Position numbers and translations under genes: made by a program. The notes below the pieces were generated by a model. The model worked only from the letters and a program-made list of their open reading frames with translations, did not search any database and was not told the DNA's origin. From the NCBI GenBank assembly GCA_964593925.1, contig CAZQKM010000003.1, positions 61,020 through 125,019 on the forward strand: a DNA stretch of 64,000 nt. Direction: 5' to 3'. Below, piece after piece: positions 37,673 through 46,350 of this stretch (the first letter of the stretch is position 1; the number at the start of each line of letters is the position of its first letter). The stretch comes from Oleidesulfovibrio sp964593925 (GTDB lineage Bacteria; Desulfobacterota; Desulfovibrionia; Desulfovibrionales; Desulfovibrionaceae).

Positions 37673-39136
37673 ATGGTAGACAAGGATTTATTGTCCATTC
37701 AGGAAGCCCGTGCACTGGTACGTGCGGCAAGAGCCGCCCAGCCTGACTTTGCCCAGCTTGGACAGGAACGCGTTGACGCCACCATCAAGGCGATTACCGA
37801 TGCCATCGCCGCTCAGGCAGAGCAGCTTGCTGCTTTGGCAGTGGAAGAAACCGGCTTTGGGCGGGTGCAGGACAAAACGCAGAAAAATCTGCTTGCCAGT
37901 ACCAAACTGCATGAAGCCATCAAGGATATGAAAACCATCGGTGTGCTGTGCGAAGACAAGACAAGAAAGCTTGTTGAAATCGCTGTGCCCATGGGGGTTA
38001 TTGCGGGTATTGTGCCTTCTACCAACCCCACGTCCACAACGATCTACAAATCTCTTATTTCGCTGAAGTCCGGTAACGCCATTGTGTTTACCCCGCACCC
38101 CAGTGCTAAAAAGTGTATTGCCAAGACTGTTGAGATCATCCGCAGTGTGTTGGCCAGGTGTGGTGTATCCGAGGATATGGTCAGTGTGATGAGCGTGCCT
38201 ACCATTGAGGGCAGCGGTGAACTGATGCGCCAAGCTGATCTGATTTTGGCCACGGGTGGCCCCGGTATGGTCAAGGCAGCCTATAGCTCGGGTACTCCTG
38301 CCCTGGGCGTGGGGGCAGGCAACGTGCCCGCATACATTGAGCGCAGCGCCAACATCGAAGACGCTGTGGCCAAGATTTTTGCCAGCAAAACCTTTGATAA
38401 CGGTACCATATGTGCATCCGAGCAGGCTATTATCACCGAGTCTGTCATAGTGGATAAGGTCCGCGCCAGTTTGAGAGCCCATGGCGGCTACTTTCTTGAG
38501 GGTGAAAAGCTGGAAAAGGTCAAGCGCGTCATGGAGCGCGGTAACGGCTCCATGAATCCTGCCATTGTGGGGCGTGATGCGCAGTACATTGCACAGCTCG
38601 CCGGCATCGAAGTGCCTGCCGGAACTCGTCTGCTTATTTCCGACGAACCCGGTGTGGGGCGCAAGTTTCCTTTCTCCAAAGAAAAGCTGACAGCACTGCT
38701 TGGTTTTTACGTTGTGGAAAATTGGCAGGAAGCCTGCGAGATGTGCCACAAGTTGCTGGAAAACGGTGGTATTGGCCATTCTCTGGCTATCCACTCACAA
38801 AATGAAGAAGTCATCCGCGAATTTGGTTTGAAAAAGCCTGTTTCCCGCATGTTGGTGAACACGCCCTCTACACAGGGGGCTGTGGGTATTTCCACGTCGC
38901 TGTTCCCCTCATTCACCCTTGGGTGTGGCACTGTCGGGGGTAGTTCAACCTCTGACAACGTAACGCCGCTGAACCTGATGAACATACGCCGTGTTGCGTA
39001 TGACCTGGGTGATACCTGCTACCAGCCTGCTGCTCAGTCTGCGGCCTGTGCTCCTGGCGGGCATGATGCCTCTGCGTCCATTGACGTTGAAGCCATTACC
39101 CGGCTCATTGTGGAACAGTTGAAGAAAATCGCCTAA
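37673..39136 (+). CDS. cutF: CoA-acylating acetaldehyde dehydrogenase
   Basis: 487 residues. It converts acetaldehyde with CoA and NAD to acetyl-CoA inside the compartment. The catalytic cysteine is Cys247 in FDNGTICASEQ. The N-terminus (DLLSIQEARALVRAARAAQ) is an amphipathic helix of the encapsulation type and the C-terminus ends in another helix (AITRLIVEQLKKIA). EutE-like throughout (VPSTNPTSTTIYK). The ATG lies three bases after the preceding stop, with GGAG inside the upstream gene. It is the active partner of the cysteine-less paralogue at 31.9 kb. Confidence 0.93.
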   Translation: MVDKDLLSIQEARALVRAARAAQPDFAQLGQERVDATIKAITDAIAAQAEQLAALAVEETGFGRVQDKTQKNLLASTKLHEAIKDMKTIGVLCEDKTRKLVEIAVPMGVIAGIVPSTNPTSTTIYKSLISLKSGNAIVFTPHPSAKKCIAKTVEIIRSVLARCGVSEDMVSVMSVPTIEGSGELMRQADLILATGGPGMVKAAYSSGTPALGVGAGNVPAYIERSANIEDAVAKIFASKTFDNGTICASEQAIITESVIVDKVRASLRAHGGYFLEGEKLEKVKRVMERGNGSMNPAIVGRDAQYIAQLAGIEVPAGTRLLISDEPGVGRKFPFSKEKLTALLGFYVVENWQEACEMCHKLLENGGIGHSLAIHSQNEEVIREFGLKKPVSRMLVNTPSTQGAVGISTSLFPSFTLGCGTVGGSSTSDNVTPLNLMNIRRVAYDLGDTCYQPAAQSAACAPGGHDASASIDVEAITRLIVEQLKKIA

Positions 39137-39201
39137 TCCGTGAGGCCCAGGGCCGACACGGTTTACATATATATGTCAACATAGCATTCAAGGAGAATAA
39201 C

Positions 39202-39486
39202 ATGTCCTCTTCCAACGCACTCGGAATGATCGAAACCCGTGGTTTGGTTGGCGCAATCGAAGCTGCCGACGCAATGGTAAAAGCTGCAAATGTTACGCTG
39301 ATCGGCCGCTCTCAGGTGGGCGCCGGCCTGGTTACCGTGATGGTTCGCGGTGACGTGGGTGCGGTCAAGGCTGCCACCGACGCTGGTGCTGCTGCTGCCA
39401 ACACTGTTGGCGAACTGGTCAGCGTACATGTGATTCCTCGCCCTCATGGCGAAGTGGAATTGATTCTTCCCAAAGCAGAAGGCTAA
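39202..39486 (+). CDS. BMC-H shell hexamer protein 1
   Basis: 94 residues, a single BMC domain (LGMIETRGLVGAIEAADAMV, LVTVMVRGDVGAVKAATDAG, VISRPHGE-type end). These hexamers tile the facets of the microcompartment; their pores pass small metabolites. AAGGAGA precedes the ATG. It is nearly identical in its central 60 residues to the BMC-H at 43132, the two being the main tiling proteins. It follows cutF by 65 bp, and a G/C hairpin follows it. Confidence 0.95.
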   Translation: MSSSNALGMIETRGLVGAIEAADAMVKAANVTLIGRSQVGAGLVTVMVRGDVGAVKAATDAGAAAANTVGELVSVHVIPRPHGEVELILPKAEG

Positions 39487-39549
39487 TGTTTCTGTGGGAT
39501 TACGGGCTGTTGGTTTCTGGCCGGTAGCAACCGTACAGTTTGCAGGTCA

Positions 39550-39575
39550 GGAGGGGGATAGGCACACCCCCCTCC
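39550..39575 (+). terminator. G/C hairpin inside the cut operon
   Basis: GGAGGGGG and CCCCCTCC (39550-39575) form an eight-pair stem with a ten-base loop in the 278-bp gap between shell gene and pduL. No T run follows, so it would at most slow transcription or protect the upstream 3' end. Confidence 0.5.
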
Positions 39576-39764
39576 CCCTGGGCTGGCAGAGCACTCAACT
39601 GGGGTGGACTGCCACAAGGCCCAAAAACGGCGGCATGCGCAGATAGAGGCCGTACGCAGCCAGCCGGTACAAAAATTTCAAACGGCCATACACAGCAGGC
39701 ACCGGGTAGATGCTGATGCAACAATGCAGGCAGAGCCGGTGGCGATATTTGTAGCGGAGCAGCC

Positions 39765-40469
39765 ATGAACGAGAAAGCCTTGCAAAAAACCCTTGAAGGG
39801 ATAATCCGCGACGTGGTGCACCAACTTGGCAGCCAGAGCGCCCCCACCACCATGGTGGATGTGAATATTGAATATTCCATTCCCGTCGAGCTCTCGGCAC
39901 GCCATGCTCATCTTAGCGAAGCAGACGCCATTGCCCTGTTTGGTGGGCCCCTTACCCCTGCACGCGAGTTGTCGCAGCCCGGTCAGTTTTTGTGCAAAGA
40001 GCGTGTTCGCCTTATCGGACCCAAAGGCGTCATTGACAATGTGGCTGTGCTTGGTCCTTCCCGCGGGAATTCCCAGGTTGAAGTTTCCAAGACAGACGCA
40101 CGTATTCTTGGAGCTGATGTGCCTGTGCGTCAGTCCGGTGATATCAAAGGCACTGCCGGTATTATTTTGGCATCGCAAAATGGTATTGTGGGACTTGAAG
40201 AAGGTCTGATCGTCGCTTCCCGTCATATCCACATGTCCACTGAAGACGCAAAGCGTTTTGGCGTGGTCGACAACGATCTCGCCTGTGTCCGCCTCGAAGG
40301 TGACCGTCCGCTGATTTTAGAAGATGTGTTGGTCCGCGTTAACGAAAATTTCAGATTGGCAATGCATATTGATGCCGACGAAGGCAACAGCGCTGGCTGG
40401 AACAAGGCTGTATCAGGTAAACTCATAGGCACAAAGCGTGGGGCCACTCATGGACTTTGCAAGCATTGA
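39765..40469 (+). CDS. pduL: PduL-type phosphotransacylase
   Basis: 234 residues. It converts acetyl-CoA to acetyl-phosphate and recycles CoA within the compartment. Two PduL domains with zinc-ligand histidines are visible: VELSARHAHLSEADA near residue 42 and ASRHIHMSTEDAKRFG near 145, then the CoA-site region MHIDADEGNSAGW. The N-terminal helix (NEKALQKTLEGIIRDVVHQL) is of encapsulation type. GGAG six bases before the ATG. In published cut loci this gene is cutH. Confidence 0.93.
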   Translation: MNEKALQKTLEGIIRDVVHQLGSQSAPTTMVDVNIEYSIPVELSARHAHLSEADAIALFGGPLTPARELSQPGQFLCKERVRLIGPKGVIDNVAVLGPSRGNSQVEVSKTDARILGADVPVRQSGDIKGTAGIILASQNGIVGLEEGLIVASRHIHMSTEDAKRFGVVDNDLACVRLEGDRPLILEDVLVRVNENFRLAMHIDADEGNSAGWNKAVSGKLIGTKRGATHGLCKH

Positions 40470-41274
40470 TCAGCAGATCAGCGCGCTTGAAAGCTGCGTT
40501 GAAGATACCACTGCGGTATCCCCCGGCGAACAGTTGTTTGTGGGAGTGGACCTTGGCACCGCGTACATTGTGGTTGTGGTGCTGAATGCGCAAAAAAAGC
40601 CCGTGGCATGTGCCATGGAATTTGCGCAGGTAATCAGGGACGGGCTGGTGGTGGACTATGTGGGTGCGTGTCGCATTGTCCGTAAGCTGGTTCAGCAGAT
40701 TGAAGAACGCCTTGGGCGCAAGCTTACCCATGCGGCCATTGCCGTGCCGCCCGGCACCGGTGGTAAAGACAGTAATACGCACCGCCATGTTGTGGAAGGG
40801 GCCGGGCTGGAAGTGACCGCCATTCTGGACGAACCCACTGCTGCCAATGCCGTGCTCAACGTGCAGAACGGTGTCATTGTGGATATCGGCGGTGGTACCA
40901 CAGGTCTTTCTGTGTTGAAAGACGGCGAAGTTGTCTATGTGGCTGATGAGCCAACCGGCGGTACGCATGTGTCTCTGGTACTGGCCGGAAGTTATAGTAT
41001 CAGCTTTGTGGAGGCGGAAGATTTGAAAAAAGATCAGGAGCGCCAGGGCGAGATACTGCCTGTTGTACGCCCTGTGATTCAGAAAATGGCCTCCATTGTG
41101 AATACGCATATCAGTGGGCGCGATATTGCAGAGATATATCTTGTGGGCGGTACTTGCTGCCTGAAAGATTTTGAAAAAGTAATGGCAAATGAAACCGGCA
41201 AGCCTGTGTACAAGCCTGCCAATCCTTTTCTTGTTACGCCGTTGGGCATTGCCCTTAACTGTATTGCCCCATAA
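40450..41274 (+). CDS. eutJ: EutJ-like actin-fold chaperone
   Basis: 274 residues from the ATG at 40450, which overlaps the end of pduL by 20 bases. The Hsp70/actin-type nucleotide-binding segments are clear: FVGVDLGTAYIVV near residue 30, IVDIGGGTTGLSV near 143 and EIYLVGGTCCLKDF near the end. EutJ family members are thought to refold or activate microcompartment enzymes. A few in-frame codons upstream could extend it by four residues. Function here is by family only. Confidence 0.9.
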   Translation: MDFASIDQQISALESCVEDTTAVSPGEQLFVGVDLGTAYIVVVVLNAQKKPVACAMEFAQVIRDGLVVDYVGACRIVRKLVQQIEERLGRKLTHAAIAVPPGTGGKDSNTHRHVVEGAGLEVTAILDEPTAANAVLNVQNGVIVDIGGGTTGLSVLKDGEVVYVADEPTGGTHVSLVLAGSYSISFVEAEDLKKDQERQGEILPVVRPVIQKMASIVNTHISGRDIAEIYLVGGTCCLKDFEKVMANETGKPVYKPANPFLVTPLGIALNCIAP

Positions 41275-41295
41275 ACGGACGCGCAGGAGCCACTC

Positions 41296-41889
41296 ATGGA
41301 TATCAATGAACTGGCAGGGACCATTGTCCGTGAAGTTCTTTCCCAACTTCGGGGAACAGCCAGAAAGGCCTGTATTGTGGTGTTGGAAAACCGTGACCCG
41401 CATCTGGCCGCAATGGTGCAAGAGGCTCTTGATGAAGACGTCGACATTATTTTTTGTGGAGAAGATACCGCAGGGCGTACTCCTTTGCGGTACATCCTGC
41501 CGCATGTGACCTGTTCTGCAATGGCAGATCTTGCGGCAGGCAGAGCTGATACGCCTGTGTTGCAGGAAACCCTCCGGTTGCTTCTTGCAGGAGTGCAGGT
41601 AGAAGCCCTGGAGTTTGAGTACAAGGCCTACAGCGAAACTGCGCCCGGCCCGCTGTACAGCCTGTACGCGCAGCATGAAAAGACGCTGGCAGGCTACGGG
41701 TTGAAACTGTTTGTGCACAAAAAGCCCAAAACCATGCCGCACAGGCAGAACCTGGTCACCGAGGCCGTGGTGCTACACGCAGTAGAAGCAGGAGCATGTG
41801 CCCTGGCGGTACCACGCGGTGCTGTGGTTACCCCACTGGCAGCTGAGGTGGCAAGAAACAACAACATCAGCATTCTTAAACAGTTATAG
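41296..41889 (+). CDS. microcompartment-locus protein of unknown function with targeting-like N-terminus
   Basis: 197 residues, GGAG before the ATG. The first 18 residues (MDINELAGTIVREVLSQL) form an amphipathic helix like those that direct cargo into microcompartments. The C-terminus (LVTEAVVLHAVEAGACALAV, VVTPLAAEVARNNN) resembles a segment found in hypothetical proteins of ethanolamine loci. No catalytic motif is recognised. The fold looks alpha/beta. It lies between EutJ-like and vertex-protein genes, so a structural or cofactor-handling role is likely. I am not sure of the family. Confidence 0.75.
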   Translation: MDINELAGTIVREVLSQLRGTARKACIVVLENRDPHLAAMVQEALDEDVDIIFCGEDTAGRTPLRYILPHVTCSAMADLAAGRADTPVLQETLRLLLAGVQVEALEFEYKAYSETAPGPLYSLYAQHEKTLAGYGLKLFVHKKPKTMPHRQNLVTEAVVLHAVEAGACALAVPRGAVVTPLAAEVARNNNISILKQL

Positions 41890-41902
41890 GGCGGGAGAGC
41901 AT

Positions 41903-42178
41903 ATGATTATCGGCAAGGTGATCGGCAATGTGTGGGCCACTCGCAAAAAAAGCGCCCTCAACGGTTTGAAGCTGATGGTTGTTCAGCGCGTTGATGCACA
42001 GGCTGATAAGAGTCTGGAAACCTTTGTTGCAGTGGACTGCGTGGGCGCGGGTATTGGCGAAAACGTGCTAATTGTTACCGGTAGCTCTGCCCGCAAGGCA
42101 CTTGATAATCCGGCATCGCCCGTTGATGCAGTCATTGTGGGCATCATCGACGAAGTCAAGATCAGGCCGGAACAGTAG
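41903..42178 (+). CDS. eutN: EutN/CcmL-family vertex protein (BMC-P)
   Basis: 91 residues from the ATG at 41903 with GGGAG seven bases before. Pentamers of this fold cap the icosahedral vertices of the shell. Family features: MIIGKVIGNVWATRKKSALN, VAVDCVGAGIGENVLIVTGS and VDAVIVGIIDEVKI. A reading frame upstream from 41798 is not part of the gene. Confidence 0.94.
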   Translation: MIIGKVIGNVWATRKKSALNGLKLMVVQRVDAQADKSLETFVAVDCVGAGIGENVLIVTGSSARKALDNPASPVDAVIVGIIDEVKIRPEQ

Positions 42179-42202
42179 ACTGCCAGGTATGTAGAGGGTG
42201 TT

Positions 42203-42751
42203 GTGGATACGCTTGGAATCGTGGAAACCATAAGCATCGCCCGTGGTGCAAAACTTGCGGATGAAATGCTCAAGGCCGCGCAGGTTGTTCTTGTGCGTGC
42301 TTCCACCGTCTGTTCCGGTCGGTATACGATTTATGTGGGTGGCGACAGGCAGACAGTGGAAACAGCTGTGGACCACGCCCGCGAGTCTGATGTCAGCCTG
42401 ATGGGCAGCTACGTTATTTCAGGTATTTCCGATCAGGTTCTGGCTGTGCTCAAAAGGAGTGTACACCCAGAATATATTGAGGCCCTGGGGCTTGTGGAAT
42501 GCCGTTCTGTTTCTGCTGGAGTTGCCGCGGCAGACAGTGCTGTGAAGCGTTCGGCCATTACGCTGACTCGTCTTGTGACAGGACAGGGCATCAACGGTAA
42601 ATCCTATTTTGTGATCAGCGGTGATGTGGCCTCGGTGGAAGAAGCCATAGAGGCCGCAAAAACAGCTTTGGGCAAGAACCTTATCGAGGCAGTGGCCATA
42701 CCCAGGCCGGACCCCTCGATCATCAAGGCCCTGACAAGCGGTGTGAGGTAA
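42203..42751 (+). CDS. PduT-like tandem BMC shell protein with pore cysteine
   Basis: 182 residues from a GTG at 42203 (AGAGGG before it). Two BMC folds: LGIVETISIARGAKLADEML and ALGLVECRSVSAGVAAADS. Cys37 lies in STVCSGRY, aligned with Cys38 of PduT (TICPGKF), which holds a [4Fe-4S] cluster at the trimer pore. This suggests electron transfer across the shell. A second PduT-type gene lies at 46351 after the PduS-like gene. Confidence 0.88.
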   Translation: MDTLGIVETISIARGAKLADEMLKAAQVVLVRASTVCSGRYTIYVGGDRQTVETAVDHARESDVSLMGSYVISGISDQVLAVLKRSVHPEYIEALGLVECRSVSAGVAAADSAVKRSAITLTRLVTGQGINGKSYFVISGDVASVEEAIEAAKTALGKNLIEAVAIPRPDPSIIKALTSGVR

Positions 42752-42754
42752 AAA

Positions 42755-43108
42755 ATGAAGAAGAAACTTGTAGGGGCAGACTGTATTGATGAGCACATCT
42801 GCCAGCCTGACAACAAATTGTATGCCGATGGTTCCATCATCCTTTCGCCCGGGGCCAAGGATGCATTGGCAAAGCGCGGGGTGAGTATTGTATACGGTCC
42901 TCGCCCGGATGCATGCAATGCCTCTGTGCCGTTGGTATGTGCTCCTGGCTGCACATGCGCTGTATGTACGGGGGGCATGGGCAAGGGTCTCGAACGACTT
43001 TTTTACGCTGTAGCGGCCACACTGAAGACCGAGTACGGCATTACCGACCATGAGCAGCTGAAAGAGCTTAGCTGTCAGGTGCTCATGACGCTTAAAGCAA
43101 ACATTTAG
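42755..43108 (+). CDS. small Cys-rich microcompartment-locus protein, function unknown
   Basis: 117 residues, start three bases after the previous stop with GAGG before it. A cysteine-dense segment Cys62-x3-Cys-x-Cys-x2-Cys71 (CAPGCTCAVCTGG) suggests a metal or Fe-S site; three other cysteines lie at 10, 16 and 54. The section DGSIILSPGAKDALAKRGVS resembles the start of EutQ/EutT-type proteins. No known enzyme motif. It may serve the Fe-S shell proteins next to it, but this is inference. Confidence 0.75.
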   Translation: MKKKLVGADCIDEHICQPDNKLYADGSIILSPGAKDALAKRGVSIVYGPRPDACNASVPLVCAPGCTCAVCTGGMGKGLERLFYAVAATLKTEYGITDHEQLKELSCQVLMTLKANI

Positions 43109-43131
43109 CAAGGGAATAACTGGAGGACAGA

Positions 43132-43407
43132 ATGACGAATGCTCTTGGAATGATCGAGACCAAAGGTTTGGTAGGCGCTATCGAAGCTGCTGATGCCATG
43201 GTGAAGGCCGCCAATGTTGAGCTGGTTGGTCGTGAACAGGTTGGCAGTGGGCTGGTAACCGTGATGGTGCGTGGTGACGTGGGTGCTGTCAAGGCTGCTA
43301 CTGATGCCGGCGCTGCTGCGGCAGGTCGCGTGGGCGAGCTGGTAAGCGTGCACGTGATTCCTCGCCCGCATAGCGAAGTGGAAGGCCTCCTGCCCAAGCG
43401 CGCATAA
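43132..43407 (+). CDS. BMC-H shell hexamer protein 2
   Basis: 91 residues, single BMC domain very similar to the 39202 protein (GLVGAIEAADAMVKAANV, VMVRGDVGAVKAATDAG). Differences lie in the surface and pore-near region (LVGREQVGSG vs LIGRSQVGAG). GGAGGA seven bases before ATG. It is followed by a large structured terminator-like element. Confidence 0.95.
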   Translation: MTNALGMIETKGLVGAIEAADAMVKAANVELVGREQVGSGLVTVMVRGDVGAVKAATDAGAAAAGRVGELVSVHVIPRPHSEVEGLLPKRA

Positions 43408-43792
43408 CAATAAGATGGGCGTGCATGTGGGGTACTCCCGCTGCGTGCATGCCTTGTGATTCGGCAGTCTGCACCCCCCCCGGTGTATGTGTCTGCCGAA
43501 GACCATGTATGGGTAACCGGGAGTACATTTTTTGTCTGACCCTGGTCTATATGGCTGGTGTGGGCACTGGAAACCGTTGATATCCTGCAGCGGTGCGAGG
43601 CATTTTCAGGGCGTCGGCCAGAGCAGGGTAGATCGGGGGCAACAGGGCAGACAGCTTGCTGCGGGTGAGGGCACTGCCACAGGCTCGTAGGCAAGCGTGC
43701 GGTGGTTTTCGCGAGTTGAACCGGCAACTCGGACCACCGGGTAATTTACAGATCACAACCTGCTGCACAGCAGCATGCTCCAGGGGGCGAGG
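43408..43792. other. 385-bp structured gap before the alcohol dehydrogenase
   Basis: It holds the 100-bp two-stem element (separate entry) and a second hairpin at 43701-43738 (GGTGG.. CGAGTTG / CAACTCG ..CCACC). No gene is supported. A promoter for the second half of the operon may lie here, but no MerR-type dyad is seen. Confidence 0.5.
43432..43533 (+). terminator. large two-stem terminator/attenuator-like element
   Basis: Outer arms GTACTCCCG (43432) and CGGGAGTAC (43518) enclose an inner stem TTCGGCAG (43460)/CTGCCGAA (43493), which extends through GCACC/GGTGT with a C-run loop. ATTTTTTG follows the outer arm. It is much larger than a normal terminator. Confidence 0.6.
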
Positions 43793-44902
43793 GTGACACA
43801 ATTCTACGGAAAGACAAAAATCTGCTATGGTGAGGAGGCCCTTGAGACCCTTGAAAAGCTTCCCATTACGCAGGCTTTTATTGTTACCGATCCGTTCATG
43901 GTGAAGACCGGTTTTGTAGACCGGTTAAAAACGCATCTTGACCTTGGCGGTATCGGGCACACCACTTTTGACGGTGTAGAGCCTGACCCTTCGCTGGAAA
44001 CCGTGACCAGGGGAACGCATCTGTTTATGCAGAACAAAGCAGATGCCGTGATCGCCCTTGGTGGCGGCTCTGCCATTGACGCGGCCAAGGCCATGGCCTT
44101 TTTTGCAGGCAAGGTAGATGCCAATCGTCCTAAACCGTTGTTGGTGGCCATTCCCACCACCGCGGGCACTGGTTCTGAAGTAACGGCCATTTCTGTTGTG
44201 ACCGACAAAGTCAATGAGGTCAAAATTCCTCTCAACGACGAGATGCTCATTCCTGACCTGGCTATTCTGGATGCACGCTTTACCCGTACCCTGCCGCCTT
44301 CTGTTACGTCCGTCACCGGCATGGATGTGCTGACCCACGCCATTGAGGCATACACCTCGCGCAAGGCCAATGCCTTTACATCCATCTATGCAGAGCACGC
44401 CCTTCGGTATGTGTTCAAGTATCTGCCCAGGGCATATATGTGCAGTGACGACATGGAAGCCCGCGAAATGATGCTGCTTGCCTCCTGCATGGCCGGTATG
44501 GCGTTTAACAACAGCGGCCTTGGCATTACGCACAGTATTGCGCACAGCCTTGGTGGTATCTTTCATGTGCCGCATGGACTTGCCAACGCCGTGGTGCTGC
44601 CATTTGTTATTCAGTTCAACAGTTTTGACGCCGGGGTGCAGTACCGTGAAATAGCGCAAATGCTTTCATTGCCCGCAGGCTCTGTGGGAGAGGGCATCAA
44701 CAGCCTTATCAAGGCAGTGCGAGATTTGAACGAATCCATGGGCATTCCCGGAAGGGTCGGTGCGCTGAAGATTGAAGAAAGCGCATACCGCCAGCACCGG
44801 GAGGTCATCGCGAAAAATGTTCTTGATGATATTTGTACCGCAGGCAATCCGAGAACGCCTTCTCGCGATGACATTAAAACCCTGCTGGACCATGCCTGGT
44901 AG
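43793..44902 (+). CDS. cutO: iron-containing alcohol dehydrogenase
   Basis: 369 residues from the GTG at 43793 (GGGGGCGAGG before it); an in-frame ATG at 43775 has no ribosome site. It reduces acetaldehyde to ethanol and regenerates NAD+ in the compartment. Group III features: ALGGGSAIDAAKAMAFF, PTTAGTGSEVTAISV, and metal ligands in GMDVLTHAIEAY and the HSIAHSLGGIFHVPHGLANA segment. The start MTQFYGKTKICYG is like PduQ/EutG proteins. Confidence 0.93.
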   Translation: MTQFYGKTKICYGEEALETLEKLPITQAFIVTDPFMVKTGFVDRLKTHLDLGGIGHTTFDGVEPDPSLETVTRGTHLFMQNKADAVIALGGGSAIDAAKAMAFFAGKVDANRPKPLLVAIPTTAGTGSEVTAISVVTDKVNEVKIPLNDEMLIPDLAILDARFTRTLPPSVTSVTGMDVLTHAIEAYTSRKANAFTSIYAEHALRYVFKYLPRAYMCSDDMEAREMMLLASCMAGMAFNNSGLGITHSIAHSLGGIFHVPHGLANAVVLPFVIQFNSFDAGVQYREIAQMLSLPAGSVGEGINSLIKAVRDLNESMGIPGRVGALKIEESAYRQHREVIAKNVLDDICTAGNPRTPSRDDIKTLLDHAW

Positions 44903-45006
44903 ACCCGGGCCACTGGGGATATTTTTCAGGATGCATACCACCCGGGGGACATCCAGGCTGTGCATGGTAGAAGCGGGCATGAACGCGACCAGCAAAGGGG
45001 ACTGCA

Positions 45007-46335
45007 ATGAGAGAGCAGACGGTTGAGAGACTTCGGGCAGCAGGTGTTGTAGGAGCCGGTGGGGCCGGCCTGCCCACCCACATCAAGGCCAATGCAACAG
45101 TGGACACGGTTTTGGTGAACGGTGCTTCCTGCGAGCCTTTGCTCATGAGTGATCCTTGCCTCATGGAAGCGCATGCAGATACCATGATCCGTGGGCTCAA
45201 GGTCATGATGGACTGCACAGGAGCCGCACGGGGCATCATCTGCCTCAAGGCCAAGTATGCCAAAGCCATGGCCGCTGTGCGCGAGGCCGTCAGCCGCGAT
45301 ACAACAGGGCAGCTTGAGGTTTTTGAACTAAAGGACTTTTATCCCGCAGGTGACGAGCATGTGCTTATCCACGAGGTGTTGGGGAAAACCGTTCCCGAGG
45401 GTGGCATTCCATTGCAGATCGGCGCTGTGGTCAGCAATGTGGAAACACTGTACAACGTTGCCCTGGCCATGGAAGGAACGCCTGTCACCCACCGATATGT
45501 GACAGTATCGGGCGAGGTAAAAAAACATATGGTGGTCAAGGTGCCTGTGGGTACCCTTGTCTCTGACGTACTTGCCTTTGCCGGCGAGGCTACGATTGAT
45601 ACCTACAAGGTTGTGGATGGTGGCCCCATGATGGGGCGGGTCCTGCCGGATACAGGGTGCTCTGTGACCAAGACAACCAGTGGATTGCTGGTGTTGCCAC
45701 CAGACCATACCGTGGTGGCAGGCAAGGTCATGGACCCTCAACGCATTCGTAAAATCAGCACCACCATATGCTGCCAGTGTTCGCAGTGTACTGACCTGTG
45801 CCCGCGCAACCTGTTGGGGCATTCGTTACGTCCGGACTTGTTGATGCGTGTGCTTGACAGCGACATCGTAACCGGGACGATAGCCCGTGAAGCCCTGTTG
45901 TGTTCAGAGTGCGGCCTATGCGAAAAATTTGCCTGCCCCATGTTGGTGTCTCCGCGTGAGCGAAACGCCCAAATCAAGCAGGCTTTGCGCCAGGGAGGCA
46001 TACGCTGGGAAGGCTCAGGAGAGCAGCCCGCACCACATGCCTTCCGCGGTAGTCGCCATGTGCCTACCAGCAGGCTTGTCAGGCGTCTCAACCTGACCCC
46101 GTACGATACATATCCTGGCTATGCCGGAGAATATACCCCTGAAAAAGTACAGATACCCCTTGCCCAGCATATTGGCGCGCCTGCGGCCTGCGTGGTGAAA
46201 GCAGGCGACAAGGTGCAGCAGGGTGATGTGGTTGGCGAGATTCCCGACCAGGCCATGGGAGCCCGCGTACATGCAAGTATCAGCGGCGTAGTCGAGTCTG
46301 TGGCAGACGGTAAGGTAACCATCAAGGCTTGTTAA
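45007..46335 (+). CDS. PduS-like flavin/Fe-S protein (RnfC family)
   Basis: 442 residues. PduS reduces cobalamin in the propanediol compartment and is related to RnfC; in a B12-free choline compartment it may move electrons in or out. An N-terminal FMN/NADH-binding SLBB/RnfC domain (GVVGAGGAGLPTHIK, NGASCEPLL, GGIPLQIG), then two [4Fe-4S] motifs CCQCSQCTDLCPRN and CSECGLCEKFACPM, and a C-terminal biotinyl-like fold (VKAGDKVQQGDVVGEIP). AAGGGG before the ATG. It sits directly before a PduT-type shell gene, as in pdu operons. Confidence 0.88.
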   Translation: MREQTVERLRAAGVVGAGGAGLPTHIKANATVDTVLVNGASCEPLLMSDPCLMEAHADTMIRGLKVMMDCTGAARGIICLKAKYAKAMAAVREAVSRDTTGQLEVFELKDFYPAGDEHVLIHEVLGKTVPEGGIPLQIGAVVSNVETLYNVALAMEGTPVTHRYVTVSGEVKKHMVVKVPVGTLVSDVLAFAGEATIDTYKVVDGGPMMGRVLPDTGCSVTKTTSGLLVLPPDHTVVAGKVMDPQRIRKISTTICCQCSQCTDLCPRNLLGHSLRPDLLMRVLDSDIVTGTIAREALLCSECGLCEKFACPMLVSPRERNAQIKQALRQGGIRWEGSGEQPAPHAFRGSRHVPTSRLVRRLNLTPYDTYPGYAGEYTPEKVQIPLAQHIGAPAACVVKAGDKVQQGDVVGEIPDQAMGARVHASISGVVESVADGKVTIKAC

Positions 46336-46350
46336 CGGCAGGTGATAGAT

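Noticed and set aside
37688..38794. 368-codon reverse frame over cutF
   Set aside because: Shadow of the aldehyde dehydrogenase coding strand.
40423..41742. 439-codon reverse frame over pduL/EutJ-like genes
   Set aside because: It lies antisense to three well supported cut genes and has no recognisable product.
43432..43738. tRNA or riboswitch in the structured gap before cutO
   Set aside because: Stems do not form a cloverleaf with normal T-loop or anticodon positions and match no riboswitch core I know; terminator/attenuator fits better.
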